Shown here piece after piece: positions 53,793 to 63,193 of a stretch of 64,000 nucleotides of DNA. A program made the translations under genes and the position numbers. Each line of letters begins with the position of its first letter. Position 1 is the first letter of the stretch. The DNA is from Labrys okinawensis. GTDB taxonomy: Bacteria; Pseudomonadota; Alphaproteobacteria; Rhizobiales; Labraceae. A model generated the notes under the pieces. That model was not told the DNA's origin. It ran no database searches and saw nothing but the letters and a program-made list of their open reading frames with translations. The stretch lies in contig NZ_PUEJ01000003.1 in NCBI RefSeq assembly GCF_002982075.1, positions 62,001 to 126,000 on the forward strand, read 5' to 3'.

Positions 53793-54782
53793 TCAGCCCG
53801 CTAACCTGATCTCCCGCTTTTCGGCATGGGCGCGGCTGGCCGCTTCGAGACAGGCGATCAGGTGGCGCGCATAGGCTCCATCGACGGGAACCGGCGCGTT
53901 TGCCTCGATGGCGGCTGCCATGGCCCGCCACTCGGCCTCGACGGCACGCTGCATCCAGTCCGGATCGGCGGAATGGGCGATCGGGCTCCAGCTGCCGCCG
54001 CGCCCGATCGCGACGCCGTTGTCGAAATCGATCCGCAGCGTGCCGCCTTCGCAGACGAGGTCCATGGCGAAGCTCACGGCGCCGTCGCGATAGCCGATGC
54101 TGGCGACCTGGCCGATGCGCCCGTCCGTGAAGCGCAGCAGCATCAAGGCGCTGTCATCGGCTTCCTGCCGGTGGAACCAGGTGCCGGAGAGGGCGCTCAC
54201 CCCGGCGACCTCGCCGTCCATCAGCCAGACCAGGCGGTCGAGAGCGTGGATGCCGGCCGTCATCAGCATGCCGCCGCCGGTCGCATGGGAGAGGTGCCAG
54301 GGGCGGCGATTGGCTTCCATCCACAATTTGATCATCCAGCTCGAGCCGAGCACCGGCCGGCCGAGCGTGCCGCTGTCGAGGATTTCCTTGGCGACGAGGC
54401 AGGGGCGGGCGAAATGCATGACATGGCCGACCATCAGCCGGATATCGGCCTCGGCTGAGGCGGCATTGATGGCGTCACATTCGGCCGGCGTCGGTGCCAT
54501 CGGCTTTTCCAGCAGGATATGCTTGCCGGCCCGCGCCGCCGCCACGGCCATTTCGGCGTGGAGGTGATGGGGCGTGGCGATCACGACTGCATCCACGGCG
54601 GGATCGTCGAGCACGGCGCGCCAATCGGTATGGGCGTTGCCGCCATGCTCGCGCGCGAAAGCCCGGGCTGCTGCGGCATCCTCCCGGCAGATGGCTGCGA
54701 CACGCAGGCCCCCGGTTGCGGCAATCGCCCTGGCGTGCACCGCGCCGAAATGGCCGGCCCCGATGATGCCGATGCCGATCAT
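53793..54782 (-). CDS. Gfo/Idh/MocA-family oxidoreductase (1)
   Basis: 329 residues from ATG 54782, overlapping the upstream gene by four bases. Rossmann motif IGIIGAGHFGAVHARAIA, then the conserved EKPMAPT (Lys of the active site) and a C-terminal beta-sheet domain with a His in AGIHALDRLVWLMDG. It oxidises or reduces a sugar, inositol or amino sugar with NAD(P). It forms a pair with the gene at 54779. Confidence 0.9.
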   Translation of the reverse strand: MIGIGIIGAGHFGAVHARAIAATGGLRVAAICREDAAAARAFAREHGGNAHTDWRAVLDDPAVDAVVIATPHHLHAEMAVAAARAGKHILLEKPMAPTPAECDAINAASAEADIRLMVGHVMHFARPCLVAKEILDSGTLGRPVLGSSWMIKLWMEANRRPWHLSHATGGGMLMTAGIHALDRLVWLMDGEVAGVSALSGTWFHRQEADDSALMLLRFTDGRIGQVASIGYRDGAVSFAMDLVCEGGTLRIDFDNGVAIGRGGSWSPIAHSADPDWMQRAVEAEWRAMAAAIEANAPVPVDGAYARHLIACLEAASRAHAEKREIRLAG

Positions 54783-55747
54783 GCCGCCGTCCTCCGATAG
54801 GCCTCGTCGATCAGCGTCATGGCCCGCCAATAGTCCTCGATGCCGACGAGCGGGGGTTGGCCACGGGCCAGCCGGGCCAGCGTGTCCGCCATAAAGGCCT
54901 TGTAGCGCTCGCCGGGCGGCAAGGGCGGCTCCTCCTGCGTGGCCGCGTCGTCGAGCGTCGTGATGCGGCAATGGTTTCCGCGGTCGACGAGATAGGCGTT
55001 CGCGCTGGAAATGCGCCATTCGAAGTCACCGCCCGGCGCCATCGAGGCGTAGGTATAGCCGGCCTCCACGGTGACGATCAGCCCCCGTTTATTGCGCAGG
55101 ACCAGGACGGCGTAGTCCTCGACGGCCTCGCCATGAAGACGGCCGAGGGAGGCGGAAACCAGTTCCAGCCCGTTGTCGCCTGCCAGGGCCAGCGCGGCAT
55201 CGACGCCATGGATGCCGAGATTGCGCAGGGCGCCGCCGCCGCTGGTCTGCGGTGCCAGCAGCCAGGGCACGCCGTCGATCCGGTAGCGCTCCGGCGGGCC
55301 GTTCACGATGCGGAACTGGGCGTGAGAAAGCCCGCCGAGCCGGCCGGCGGCGGCCAGCTCGGCGATGCGCGACCAGATCGGGCTGCAGCGATTGGGAAGC
55401 GGCACGGCGATGAAGGCACCCCGCCGGCCGCGTTCCCTGAGCGGTTCGAGTTCGCCTGCCGTTAGTGCCGCGGGCTTTTCCAGCATCACGGCAAGCCCCG
55501 CATCGACAAGCGCGATGGCGCGCTCGACCAGACCCGTTGGCCTGCCCATCAGCACCACCAGGTCCGGCCGGGCCCCGGCCAAGGCCTCGGGAGAGGCGTG
55601 GGTCTCGAGGCCGTTTTCCCGGGCAAAGCGCGCCGCGACGTCGGCATCCTCGTCCCACACCCCGGTGATGGTTGCCCCGGCCTGGCGGGCGGCCTCCCGG
55701 TGCATGGCCGCATGCCAATGTCCGACGCCTGCCAGGGCGATGCGCAT
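54779..55747 (-). CDS. Gfo/Idh/MocA-family oxidoreductase (2)
   Basis: 322 residues. It begins with the dinucleotide motif RIALAGVGHWHAAMHREAARQAG. The active-site Lys lies in VMLEKPAALTAGE and a C-terminal NLGIHGVDAALAL carries the catalytic His. The two-gene dehydrogenase arm is divergent from the GntR/Dpp/DapA arm, and a dyad lies between. Confidence 0.9.
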   Translation of the reverse strand: MRIALAGVGHWHAAMHREAARQAGATITGVWDEDADVAARFARENGLETHASPEALAGARPDLVVLMGRPTGLVERAIALVDAGLAVMLEKPAALTAGELEPLRERGRRGAFIAVPLPNRCSPIWSRIAELAAAGRLGGLSHAQFRIVNGPPERYRIDGVPWLLAPQTSGGGALRNLGIHGVDAALALAGDNGLELVSASLGRLHGEAVEDYAVLVLRNKRGLIVTVEAGYTYASMAPGGDFEWRISSANAYLVDRGNHCRITTLDDAATQEEPPLPPGERYKAFMADTLARLARGQPPLVGIEDYWRAMTLIDEAYRRTAA

Positions 55748-55771
55748 GGCCCTTTCCTCCGCGGTTCAAAG

Positions 55772-55801
55772 ATTGACTTGACAGATATCCTACAAGTCAA
55801 T
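55772..55801. promoter_or_regulatory. 30-bp dyad in the divergent gap, candidate GntR operator
   Basis: ATTGACTTG (55772-55780) and CAAGTCAAT (55793-55801) are perfect inverted arms separated by 12 bases. TTGACA on the plus strand (55778-55783) could serve as a -35. It is the only strong dyad between the dehydrogenase pair and the gntR gene. Confidence 0.68.
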
Positions 55802-55830
55802 CACTATCAAGCCACAGACAATGAGGGCTG

Positions 55831-56577
55831 GTGGCTGTGGACGTGGCAAGGGCAGGCAAGGTGAAGTCGATCAAGCCGCTCGACCGGCCGCCGCTCCTGC
55901 ATGTCTCCGTGCAGGAGAGCCTGAAAAGCTATATCGCCGACAACCAGCTCGGGCCCGGCTCGGCGCTGCCGCCGGAGGGGTTCCTCGCCCAGCAATTGGG
56001 CGTCAGCCGTAATTCGGTGCGCGAGGCGATCAAGGCGCTGGAGTCGGTCGGTATCCTGGAGACGCGCCGCGGCATCGGCGTCTTCGTAAAGGCTTTCTCC
56101 TTCGCGCCGCTGCTCGACAATCTCGCTTATGGCCTGGGCGGGGCCCTGCGCGAGGTCGAGGAGGTGCTCGAGATCCGCCGCGTGCTCGAGGTCGGCCTGA
56201 TTGCCAAGACGGTCGCGCTGATCGGCGAGGACGACATCGAGGAATTGCGCCAGACGGTCGAGCAGATGCGGCAGGCCGCCGAGCGCAACCAGAATTTTGC
56301 CGCCGAGGATCAGCGTTTCCACAACCTGCTGTTCCGCTGCCAGGACAATCGCATGCTGACCAGCTTGATCGATGTGTTCTGGCTCGCCTTCTACAAGGCA
56401 TCGGATTTCGTCAACCTGGCCAATATCGATCCGATGGCCACCTGGCAGGACCATTACGACATCTATGCCGCCGTGGCGGCGCGGGACGTCGAGGCCGCTC
56501 GCAGCCGGCTCGATCAGCATTATGACGGCATCGCCCGCCTGCTTGCGACCAGGAAGACAGCGCCGACGCCCGACTGA
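55831..56577 (+). CDS. GntR-family (FadR/FCD) transcriptional regulator
   Basis: 248 residues from a GTG at 55831; GTG 55837 is better spaced from GAGGG. A winged helix (LPPEGFLAQQLGVSRNSVREAIKALESVGILETRRGIGVFVK) is followed by an FCD helical sensor (LRE..EVLEIRRVLEVGLIAKTVALIG... DQRFHNLLFRC ... WQDHYDIYAAVAARDVEAARSRLDQHY) with metal/ligand His and Asp. Such regulators sense organic acids. It probably represses both arms of the locus. Confidence 0.92.
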   Translation: MAVDVARAGKVKSIKPLDRPPLLHVSVQESLKSYIADNQLGPGSALPPEGFLAQQLGVSRNSVREAIKALESVGILETRRGIGVFVKAFSFAPLLDNLAYGLGGALREVEEVLEIRRVLEVGLIAKTVALIGEDDIEELRQTVEQMRQAAERNQNFAAEDQRFHNLLFRCQDNRMLTSLIDVFWLAFYKASDFVNLANIDPMATWQDHYDIYAAVAARDVEAARSRLDQHYDGIARLLATRKTAPTPD

Positions 56578-56622
56578 GAGGCCTGCGGCACGACCAGACA
56601 AGAAGAGACGAGGGGAGAAATC

Positions 56623-58200
56623 ATGGCACTGAGGAAGATCGCGCTCGCGCTTTTGGCCGCGACGATCATGGCACTACCCACCACCAAGCCAGCCCGGGCT
56701 GCGGATGGCACGGCGATAACCGGGGCCTTCGATGTCGGTCCGGGTGGGTTCCAGGGCAATTTCAACCCGCTGGCTGCCACCGGCGGCTTCACCTGGCTCA
56801 ATCTCTATTTCGAGCCTCTGGTGATCTATGACGGCAAGCTGGAGAAGATCGAAGGAGCGCTCGCCACCAAGTTCGAGGTCAGCGCCGACCGGCTCTCCTA
56901 CAGCTTCACCCTGGCCGACACCAAATGGCATGACGGCCAGCCTTTCACCTCGGCTGATGTGAAATTCACCATCGAGACCGCCAAGAACGGCGCCACCGGT
57001 TCGGTTTTCGCCGCCCGCCTCAGCGCGATCAAGGCGGTCGAGACTCCCGACGCCCATACGGTGGTCCTGAGGCTGTCGGCCCCGAATGCCGGCCTGCTCG
57101 ACACGCTGACCCAGCTGATGATGCTGCCTCAGCACGCGCTGAAGGATATTGCGGCGGAGACGCTTGCCAAGAACCCCTGGTGGTCGAAGACGCCAATCGG
57201 CACCGGCCCCTACAAGTTCTCGCGCTATGTCACCGACCAATATGTCGAGCTCGCCGCCAATGACGAGTATCGCGGCGGCAAGCCGGTGACGGGGCGCATC
57301 ATCAATCGCTACTTCGCCAACACGGCCGCGGCCGTGGCAGCCCTGCGCGCCGGGGAGATCAGCTTCAGCTATGTGGAGGCCGATGACGCCGCCTCCTTCA
57401 AGGGCAACGATGCCTATCGCGTCATCGACGGCAATTCCTTCGTGGTCAATTATCTCGGCTTCAACCAGGAAGCGCCCCTGTGGAAGGACCTCAAGGTGCG
57501 CCAGGCCGTGATGCACGCCATCAATCGCGACGCGATCGTCCAGAGTCTCTATGGCGGGGCTGCCAAAACAGCCAATTGCGGCTATGTCGCCGACCGGCTG
57601 CAGCCCGCCGGCCTCGATCCCTATGCCTATGATCCCGAAAAGGCCAAGCAATTGTTAGCCGAGGCGGGCTGGGACAAGATCAATGGCGACAAGCCGATCA
57701 CCCTGCTGACCTATTATAACACGCCGCAGGCCACCAATGTGCTCGCCGCCGTGCAGGCCATGCTGTCCCAGGTCGGCATCAACGTGGTGCCGCGCGCCGT
57801 CGATACGCCGACCTATAACGGCACCATCTATGCCCAGAAGCCGGACTGGAAACAGTTCCCGCTCGTCTATGCCGGCCTGCGCAACGGCCCGGATCCCGGC
57901 GGCCTCAACATGGGCCTCAACGAGAAGCAGATTCCGCCGCAGGGCGCCAATTTCCTGCGCATCAGGATGCCGTCGGTGACGCAGGCCTTCGACGCGGCGC
58001 TGAACGAATCCGACGACGCCAGGCAGGCCGAGCGCTACCAGGCCGTCTGCAAGGCGATGAATGCCGACCTGCCTTGGGCGACGCTCTGGGTCGCCAATCG
58101 CTATGGCGTTGCGTCGAGCAAGCTGAAGAACTTCGTGTGGCTGCCGGCTCCCGGCGGCGGCCCCTATGCGGCTCATCCGGAAAAATGGGCGGTGGAATAG
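56623..58200 (+). CDS. Dpp-type ABC substrate-binding protein (SBP family 5)
   Basis: 525 residues. Signal peptide with cleavage near KPARAADG. The SBP_bac_5 pattern is clear: a start FNPLAATGGFTWLNLYFEPLV, YSFTLADTKWHDGQPFTSADVKFT, and GTGPYKFSRYVTDQYVELAANDEY. Family members bind peptides, nickel complexes, opines or oligosaccharides. It starts 45 bases after gntR. Confidence 0.93.
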   Translation: MALRKIALALLAATIMALPTTKPARAADGTAITGAFDVGPGGFQGNFNPLAATGGFTWLNLYFEPLVIYDGKLEKIEGALATKFEVSADRLSYSFTLADTKWHDGQPFTSADVKFTIETAKNGATGSVFAARLSAIKAVETPDAHTVVLRLSAPNAGLLDTLTQLMMLPQHALKDIAAETLAKNPWWSKTPIGTGPYKFSRYVTDQYVELAANDEYRGGKPVTGRIINRYFANTAAAVAALRAGEISFSYVEADDAASFKGNDAYRVIDGNSFVVNYLGFNQEAPLWKDLKVRQAVMHAINRDAIVQSLYGGAAKTANCGYVADRLQPAGLDPYAYDPEKAKQLLAEAGWDKINGDKPITLLTYYNTPQATNVLAAVQAMLSQVGINVVPRAVDTPTYNGTIYAQKPDWKQFPLVYAGLRNGPDPGGLNMGLNEKQIPPQGANFLRIRMPSVTQAFDAALNESDDARQAERYQAVCKAMNADLPWATLWVANRYGVASSKLKNFVWLPAPGGGPYAAHPEKWAVE

Positions 58201-58211
58201 AGCGCAATCAG

Positions 58212-58343
58212 CCTTCTTCCCTGGCGGGAGAAGGTGCCTCGAAGGGGCGGATGAGGGGAGAAACGCGACTTGGCAAGCCATCTGCCTGCACCCCTCATCC
58301 GTCATTGCTTCGCAATGCCACCTTCTCCCGCAAGGGGAGAAGG
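58212..58343. repeat. Palindromic repeat between binding-protein and permease genes (family C)
   Basis: Second copy of the element at 8389-8513: outer arms around CTTC-TTCCCTGGCGGGAG and CTCCCGCAAGGGGAG, inner GATGAGGGG / CCCCTCATC. The TGA/TAG of the binding-protein gene lies 11 bases before it. Confidence 0.88.
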
Positions 58344-58400
58344 TTAGTCGCGCCTGTCTGACCTCGCCCACCCCGAACCCCGCCCCCCACGAGGAACGCC

Positions 58401-59360
58401 ATGCTGCGCTACTACCTCAACCGCCTGCTGGTCGGGGCCGCCATGCTCGTCGCCCTGAGTCTGCTGGTCTTCGTGCTGCTGCGCCTGGCACCGGGCGACC
58501 CGATCGACGCCTATATCAATCCGAATGTCGCGATGTCGCAGGAGGACATGGCGGCGGTGCGCAGCCGGCTCGGCCTCGACCAGCCCTTGCCGGTGCAATA
58601 TGCCGCCTGGCTCGCCAGCGCGGCTAGGGGTGACCTCGGCTTCTCGCTGCAGCGCAACGGTGACACCGTGCTCGGCCTCATCGGCGAGCGTATCGGGCCG
58701 ACCCTGCTGCTGATGGGGGCCGGGCTGGCGATCGCCATCGTCATCGGCATCGCAACGGGCATTCTCGGCGCGGTCAGGCGCAACTCGCCGACGGATGTGG
58801 GCCTGTCGATCGCCGCCTTCTTCGGCATCTCCAGTCCCGCCTTCCTGACGGCCCTGGTCGGTCTCTACGTCTTCTCGGTGCTGCTGCGCTGGGCGCCGTC
58901 GGGCGGCATGCTCACCCCGGGCGCTCCCTTCTCGGTGACGGACCTGCTGCGTCACCTCATCCTTCCGGCTCTCCTGCTCTCGATCGGACATGCCGCCTTG
59001 ATCATGCGCTATATGCGGGCCTCGCTGCTGGAGGTGCTCAACCAGGACTATGTGCGCACGGCCCGGGCCAAGGGCGTCAAGGAGTTCTGGGTCATCGTCA
59101 AGCATGCGCTGCGCAACGCCCTGCTGCCGGTGGTCACGCTGATCGGTTCCACTATCGGCATCGCCGTGGGCGGCGCCATCTTCCTGGAGAGCGTGTTCAA
59201 CTGGCCGGGCATGGGGTTGTTGCTCGTCAACGCGGTGTCGACGCGCGACTATCCGGTGATCATGGGGGCGACCCTGGTGGTGGGGGCCTGCGTCATCGTC
59301 GTCAACATCCTCACCGATGTCGCTTATGCGGCCGTCGATCCGCGCATCAAGGTTGGCTGA
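58401..59360 (+). CDS. Dpp-type ABC permease (DppB)
   Basis: 319 residues; six membrane segments. The DppB EAA region is present ([64 protein letters not shown]). It forms the import pore with the following gene. Its stop lies immediately before the next start. Confidence 0.93.
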   Translation: MLRYYLNRLLVGAAMLVALSLLVFVLLRLAPGDPIDAYINPNVAMSQEDMAAVRSRLGLDQPLPVQYAAWLASAARGDLGFSLQRNGDTVLGLIGERIGPTLLLMGAGLAIAIVIGIATGILGAVRRNSPTDVGLSIAAFFGISSPAFLTALVGLYVFSVLLRWAPSGGMLTPGAPFSVTDLLRHLILPALLLSIGHAALIMRYMRASLLEVLNQDYVRTARAKGVKEFWVIVKHALRNALLPVVTLIGSTIGIAVGGAIFLESVFNWPGMGLLLVNAVSTRDYPVIMGATLVVGACVIVVNILTDVAYAAVDPRIKVG

Positions 59361-59361
59361 G

Positions 59362-60243
59362 ATGGCGGTTTCGACACAGCTCCGGTCTCGTGGCAATGGC
59401 CCGCTCGCTCGGGCTATGAGACGCTTTGCCGCCAATAACGTCACATTGGCGGGCCTCGCCATCCTGCTGGTCATGCTGGCCCTGGTGGTCTTCCACCCCT
59501 GGCTGCTGCGCTACAAGCCCAACGACATCGACCTCCTGGCCATCAACAAGGGGCCCAGCGCCGCCCATTGGTTCGGCACGGATGGTGTCGGACGTGACAT
59601 ACTGGCGCGCGTCCTGCGCGGCGGCCGCATCTCCCTGCTGGTGGCAGGCAGTTCCGTGGTGATCTCGCTGGTCATCGGCTATGTCGTCGGTGCGCTCGCC
59701 GCCCTGGCGGGGCGGATCGCCGATGCGGTGATCATGCGCCTGGTCGATCTCGCCATGACGCTGCCGCCGGTGATCCTGCTCCTGGTGATCGCCTCGATCA
59801 CCGGCGCGGGCGTCCTCTCCACCATCGCGGTGATCTCGCTGCTGTCCTGGCCGGTGCTGGCGCGCATGGTGCGGGCGCGGCTGATGGAACTGCGCGAGCG
59901 CGATTTCGTCATCGCCGCGCGCGGCATGGGCGCCTCGCTCGGCCACCTGCTCTGGCGCCATGGCCTGCCCAATACCATCGACATTCTTGTGGTCTATGCC
60001 GCCCTGCAATTCGCGGCCGCCATCCTGCTCGAAGCGGGCCTGTCCTTCCTCGGGCTCGGTATCCCGGCGCCGGAAGCGAGCTGGGGCAACATGCTGAACG
60101 CGGCCCGCAGCACCGTCGTGCTGGAGCAATATCCCTGGCAATGGCTGTTTGCCGGCGGCGCTCTCGTCCTCACGGTGCTCGCCATCAATTTCGTCGGCGA
60201 CGGCCTGCGCGATGCCTTCGATCCCCGTTCCGAACTCAACTGA
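59362..60243 (+). CDS. Dpp-type ABC permease (DppC)
   Basis: 293 residues from ATG 59362, directly after the dppB-type stop. Features of DppC: N-terminal [50 protein letters not shown], and the EAA loop [27 protein letters not shown]. Confidence 0.92.
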   Translation: MAVSTQLRSRGNGPLARAMRRFAANNVTLAGLAILLVMLALVVFHPWLLRYKPNDIDLLAINKGPSAAHWFGTDGVGRDILARVLRGGRISLLVAGSSVVISLVIGYVVGALAALAGRIADAVIMRLVDLAMTLPPVILLLVIASITGAGVLSTIAVISLLSWPVLARMVRARLMELRERDFVIAARGMGASLGHLLWRHGLPNTIDILVVYAALQFAAAILLEAGLSFLGLGIPAPEASWGNMLNAARSTVVLEQYPWQWLFAGGALVLTVLAINFVGDGLRDAFDPRSELN

Positions 60244-60262
60244 TTTCAACAAAAGGTCTGCC

Positions 60263-61192
60263 ATGTCCTCCGCATCTCCCCTGTTCCATGGCGTCGTGCC
60301 GCCGGTCGTCACGCCTCTGACCGCAAGCCTCGAAGTGGACTATCCCTCCTTCGCGCGGGTGATCGAGCATCTGATCGCGGGCGGCGTGCATGCGCTTTTC
60401 GTGCTGGGCTCGACCAGCGAGGTCGTCTTCCACGACGAGGCCACGCGTCGGAAGGTGCTGGAATTCGCGATCGACAGGGTCAATGGCCGGGTGCCGGTCC
60501 TGGCCGGCGTCGTCGATCCCACCACCGATCGCGTCATCGCCCACGCCAGGACGGCGCAGTCGGTCGGGGCGAGCGCCGTGGTCGCCACCGCGCCCTTTTA
60601 TGCCCGCACCAGCGCCCCCGAGGTGATCGATCACTTCCGCACCCTGCGCGAGGCCATCGACGTGCCCGTGGTCGCCTATGACATCCCGGTCTGCGTGCAT
60701 TTCAAGCTCGACCGCCACACCGTGGTGACGCTGGCCCGCGAGGGCAGCATCGTCGGCCTGAAGGATTCCAGCGGCGACGACGGCAATTTCCGCTATGCCC
60801 TGATGGATCTCGCCGACCGCCCCGAGATCATGATGATGACCGGCTCGGAAATCGTCTGCGACAATGCCCTGCTGATGGGGGCCCACGGCATCGTGCCCGG
60901 CCTCGCCAATGTCGATCCCGCCGGCTATGTCCGGCTCTATGACCTCTGCCGCAAGGGCGACTGGACTGGCGCACGCCGGGAACAAGAGCGCCTGTGCCGC
61001 CTGTTCGAGATGGTCTGGGTCGCCGCGCCGCGCGTCAGCGCCGGCTCGGCCGGCGTCGGTGCCTTCAAGACGGCGATGCGCCGGCTCGGGATCATCGAGA
61101 CCAATGAGATGGCGCGTCCCCAGCGGGCGCTGAACGACGCCGAAGCGGCCGCGATCGAGACGATCCTGCGCCAGACCGGCCTGTTGGCCTGA
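60263..61192 (+). CDS. DapA/N-acetylneuraminate lyase-superfamily aldolase (1)
   Basis: 309 residues from ATG 60263. The class I aldolase barrel has [12 protein letters not shown] (substrate loop), Tyr139 in AYDIPV and the Schiff-base Lys167 in GLKDSSGD. The enzyme is not necessarily dihydrodipicolinate synthase: it is inserted in an ABC transport operon, so a catabolic 2-oxo-acid lyase or dehydratase is more likely. The gene lies between the permease and ATPase genes. Confidence 0.9.
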   Translation: MSSASPLFHGVVPPVVTPLTASLEVDYPSFARVIEHLIAGGVHALFVLGSTSEVVFHDEATRRKVLEFAIDRVNGRVPVLAGVVDPTTDRVIAHARTAQSVGASAVVATAPFYARTSAPEVIDHFRTLREAIDVPVVAYDIPVCVHFKLDRHTVVTLAREGSIVGLKDSSGDDGNFRYALMDLADRPEIMMMTGSEIVCDNALLMGAHGIVPGLANVDPAGYVRLYDLCRKGDWTGARREQERLCRLFEMVWVAAPRVSAGSAGVGAFKTAMRRLGIIETNEMARPQRALNDAEAAAIETILRQTGLLA

Positions 61193-61194
61193 GC

Positions 61195-62211
61195 ATGGCC
61201 ATGGCCGCGCAGCCGATCCTCGCCATCGAAGGGCTGAACACGGTGTTCCGCGTCAGCGGGCGCGAAGTGCCGGCGGTGTCGGAACTCGATCTCGCCATCG
61301 GCGTCGGCGAAACACTGGCGCTGGTGGGCGAGTCCGGCTCCGGCAAGTCGGTGACTGGCCAGTCCATCATGGGTTTGCTGCCGGGCAGGATCGCGCGGGT
61401 GGCAGGCGGAAGCATAAGGTTCCGGGGCAGGAGCGGCGCCCTGCGCGATCTCACGACGCTCGATGCCGAGGAGCGCCGGCGCATCCGCGGCAACGAGATC
61501 AGCATGATCTTCCAGGAGCCTATGACCAGCCTCAACCCGGTCTATACCATCGGGGACCAGATCGCCGAGCCCCTCCGCGTGCACAAGGGCCAGCCCCGCA
61601 AGGCGGCCATGGCCGCGGCCGTGGCGCTGCTCGACAAGGTGGGCATCCCCGATCCCGCCCGCAGGGCCGGGCAATATCCACACGAACTCTCCGGCGGCAT
61701 GCGCCAGCGCGCCACCATCGCGATGGCGCTCGCCTGCGATCCGGTGCTGCTGTTCGCCGACGAGCCGACCACGGCGCTCGACGTCACCATCCAGGCCCAG
61801 ATCCTCGACCTCCTGCGGCGCCTGCAGGCGGAGAACGGCATGGGCGTGCTGTTTGTCACCCACAATCTCGGCGTGGTCGCCGAGATCGCCCACCGCGTTG
61901 CCGTGATGTATGCCGGCCGCATTGTCGAGCAGGGCCCTGTCCGCGAGGTCTTCCGGCGTCCGCGGCATCCCTACACCAAGGGCTTGCTGGCCTCGGTGCC
62001 GCGGCTCGGCGAGGCGACCCGGCTCAAGAAGGCCGGCGGGCGCCTCGCCGCCATTTCCGGTGCCGTGCCCAGCCTCGCCGCCATGCCGCAGGGCTGCGCC
62101 TTCGCCTCCCGCTGCTCTCTGGCCCAGCCGGCCTGCCGACGAGTCATGCCCGCTCTGGCGGAAATCGGGCCGGGGCATGCCAGCCGCTGCATCCGTTCGC
62201 AGGAGTTGTGA
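61195..62211 (+). CDS. Dpp-type ABC ATP-binding protein (DppD)
   Basis: 338 residues. Walker [13 protein letters not shown], signature LSGGMRQRA, Walker [13 protein letters not shown] and the C-terminal oligopeptide-ABC tail with Cys residues ([17 protein letters not shown]). It pairs with the next ATPase. The start lies two bases after the DapA-type gene. Confidence 0.93.
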   Translation: MAMAAQPILAIEGLNTVFRVSGREVPAVSELDLAIGVGETLALVGESGSGKSVTGQSIMGLLPGRIARVAGGSIRFRGRSGALRDLTTLDAEERRRIRGNEISMIFQEPMTSLNPVYTIGDQIAEPLRVHKGQPRKAAMAAAVALLDKVGIPDPARRAGQYPHELSGGMRQRATIAMALACDPVLLFADEPTTALDVTIQAQILDLLRRLQAENGMGVLFVTHNLGVVAEIAHRVAVMYAGRIVEQGPVREVFRRPRHPYTKGLLASVPRLGEATRLKKAGGRLAAISGAVPSLAAMPQGCAFASRCSLAQPACRRVMPALAEIGPGHASRCIRSQEL

Positions 62212-62212
62212 G

Positions 62213-63193
62213 ATGGAGACGTCCCCTTCCGGCTCGCCGCTGCTTCAGGTACGCGGCCTCGCCAAGCAGTATGGCGGCGGTTTCGGCCGCGCCGCGCCCG
62301 TCCGGGTGCTCGACGACATTTCCTTCGAGGTGAAGCGCGGCGAGGTCGTCGGGCTGGCCGGTGAGTCCGGCTCGGGCAAGACGACGATCGGGCGCTCGAT
62401 CCTGCGGCTGATCGAGCCGAGCGCCGGCGAAATCCTGTTCGACGGCAGCGACATCGCCCGCCTGTCGGCCGGGGATCTGCGCCGCCAGCGCCGGCGCATG
62501 CAATATATCTTCCAGGACCCCTTCGCCAGCCTGTCGCCGCGCATGACCATCGGCGAGATCCTGAGCGAAGGGCTCGCCATCCAGGCGATCGGCACGCGCC
62601 GCGAACGCCTCGACAAGGCCCGCGCCGCCCTCCAAGCCGTCGAACTGCCGCCCGACGCCGTCGACCGCTACGCCCACGAATTCTCCGGCGGCCAGCGCCA
62701 GCGCATCGGCATTGCCAGGGCGCTGATCCTGCAGCCGGACCTGATCGTCGCCGACGAGCCGGTCTCGGCCCTCGACGTCTCGATCCAGGCGCAGATCGTC
62801 AATCTTTTGCGTGACCTCCAGGCCCGCCTCGGCCTGACCATGCTGTTCATCTCGCATGATCTTGCCGTGGTCGAGTTCATCGCCGACCGCGTCATCGTGC
62901 TCTATCTCGGCCGCATCATGGAGATCGCCCCTTGCGACCGGCTCTACGAGGCGCCCAAGCATCCTTATACCAGGGCGCTGCTCTCGGCGATCCCCGAGCC
63001 GGACCCCGACCGGCCGCGCGAGCGCCAGATCCTGAAAGGCGATATTCCCTCGGTGGCCAGTCCGCCCTCGGGCTGCGTCTTTCGCACCCGCTGCCCGCAT
63101 GCGATCGAAGCCTGTGCCCGCGAAGTTCCCAGGCTCGAGGAAGTCGAGCCGGGCCATTTCAAGGCCTGTATCCGACAGGACATCAGCGCATGA
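62213..63193 (+). CDS. Dpp-type ABC ATP-binding protein (DppF)
   Basis: 326 residues from ATG 62213 (CAGGAG precedes it). Walker A GESGSGKTT, FSGGQRQR signature, LIVADEPVSALD Walker B, and a Cys-containing C-terminal tail (GCVFRTRCPHAIEACA). Its stop overlaps the next DapA-type start by four bases. Confidence 0.93.
   Translation: METSPSGSPLLQVRGLAKQYGGGFGRAAPVRVLDDISFEVKRGEVVGLAGESGSGKTTIGRSILRLIEPSAGEILFDGSDIARLSAGDLRRQRRRMQYIFQDPFASLSPRMTIGEILSEGLAIQAIGTRRERLDKARAALQAVELPPDAVDRYAHEFSGGQRQRIGIARALILQPDLIVADEPVSALDVSIQAQIVNLLRDLQARLGLTMLFISHDLAVVEFIADRVIVLYLGRIMEIAPCDRLYEAPKHPYTRALLSAIPEPDPDRPRERQILKGDIPSVASPPSGCVFRTRCPHAIEACAREVPRLEEVEPGHFKACIRQDISA

Noticed and set aside
53745..53800. tRNA-like start GTATAGCTCAGCTGAT
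   Set aside because: The D-arm resemblance is not followed by an anticodon stem, a GGTTCGAA T-loop or an acceptor stem.
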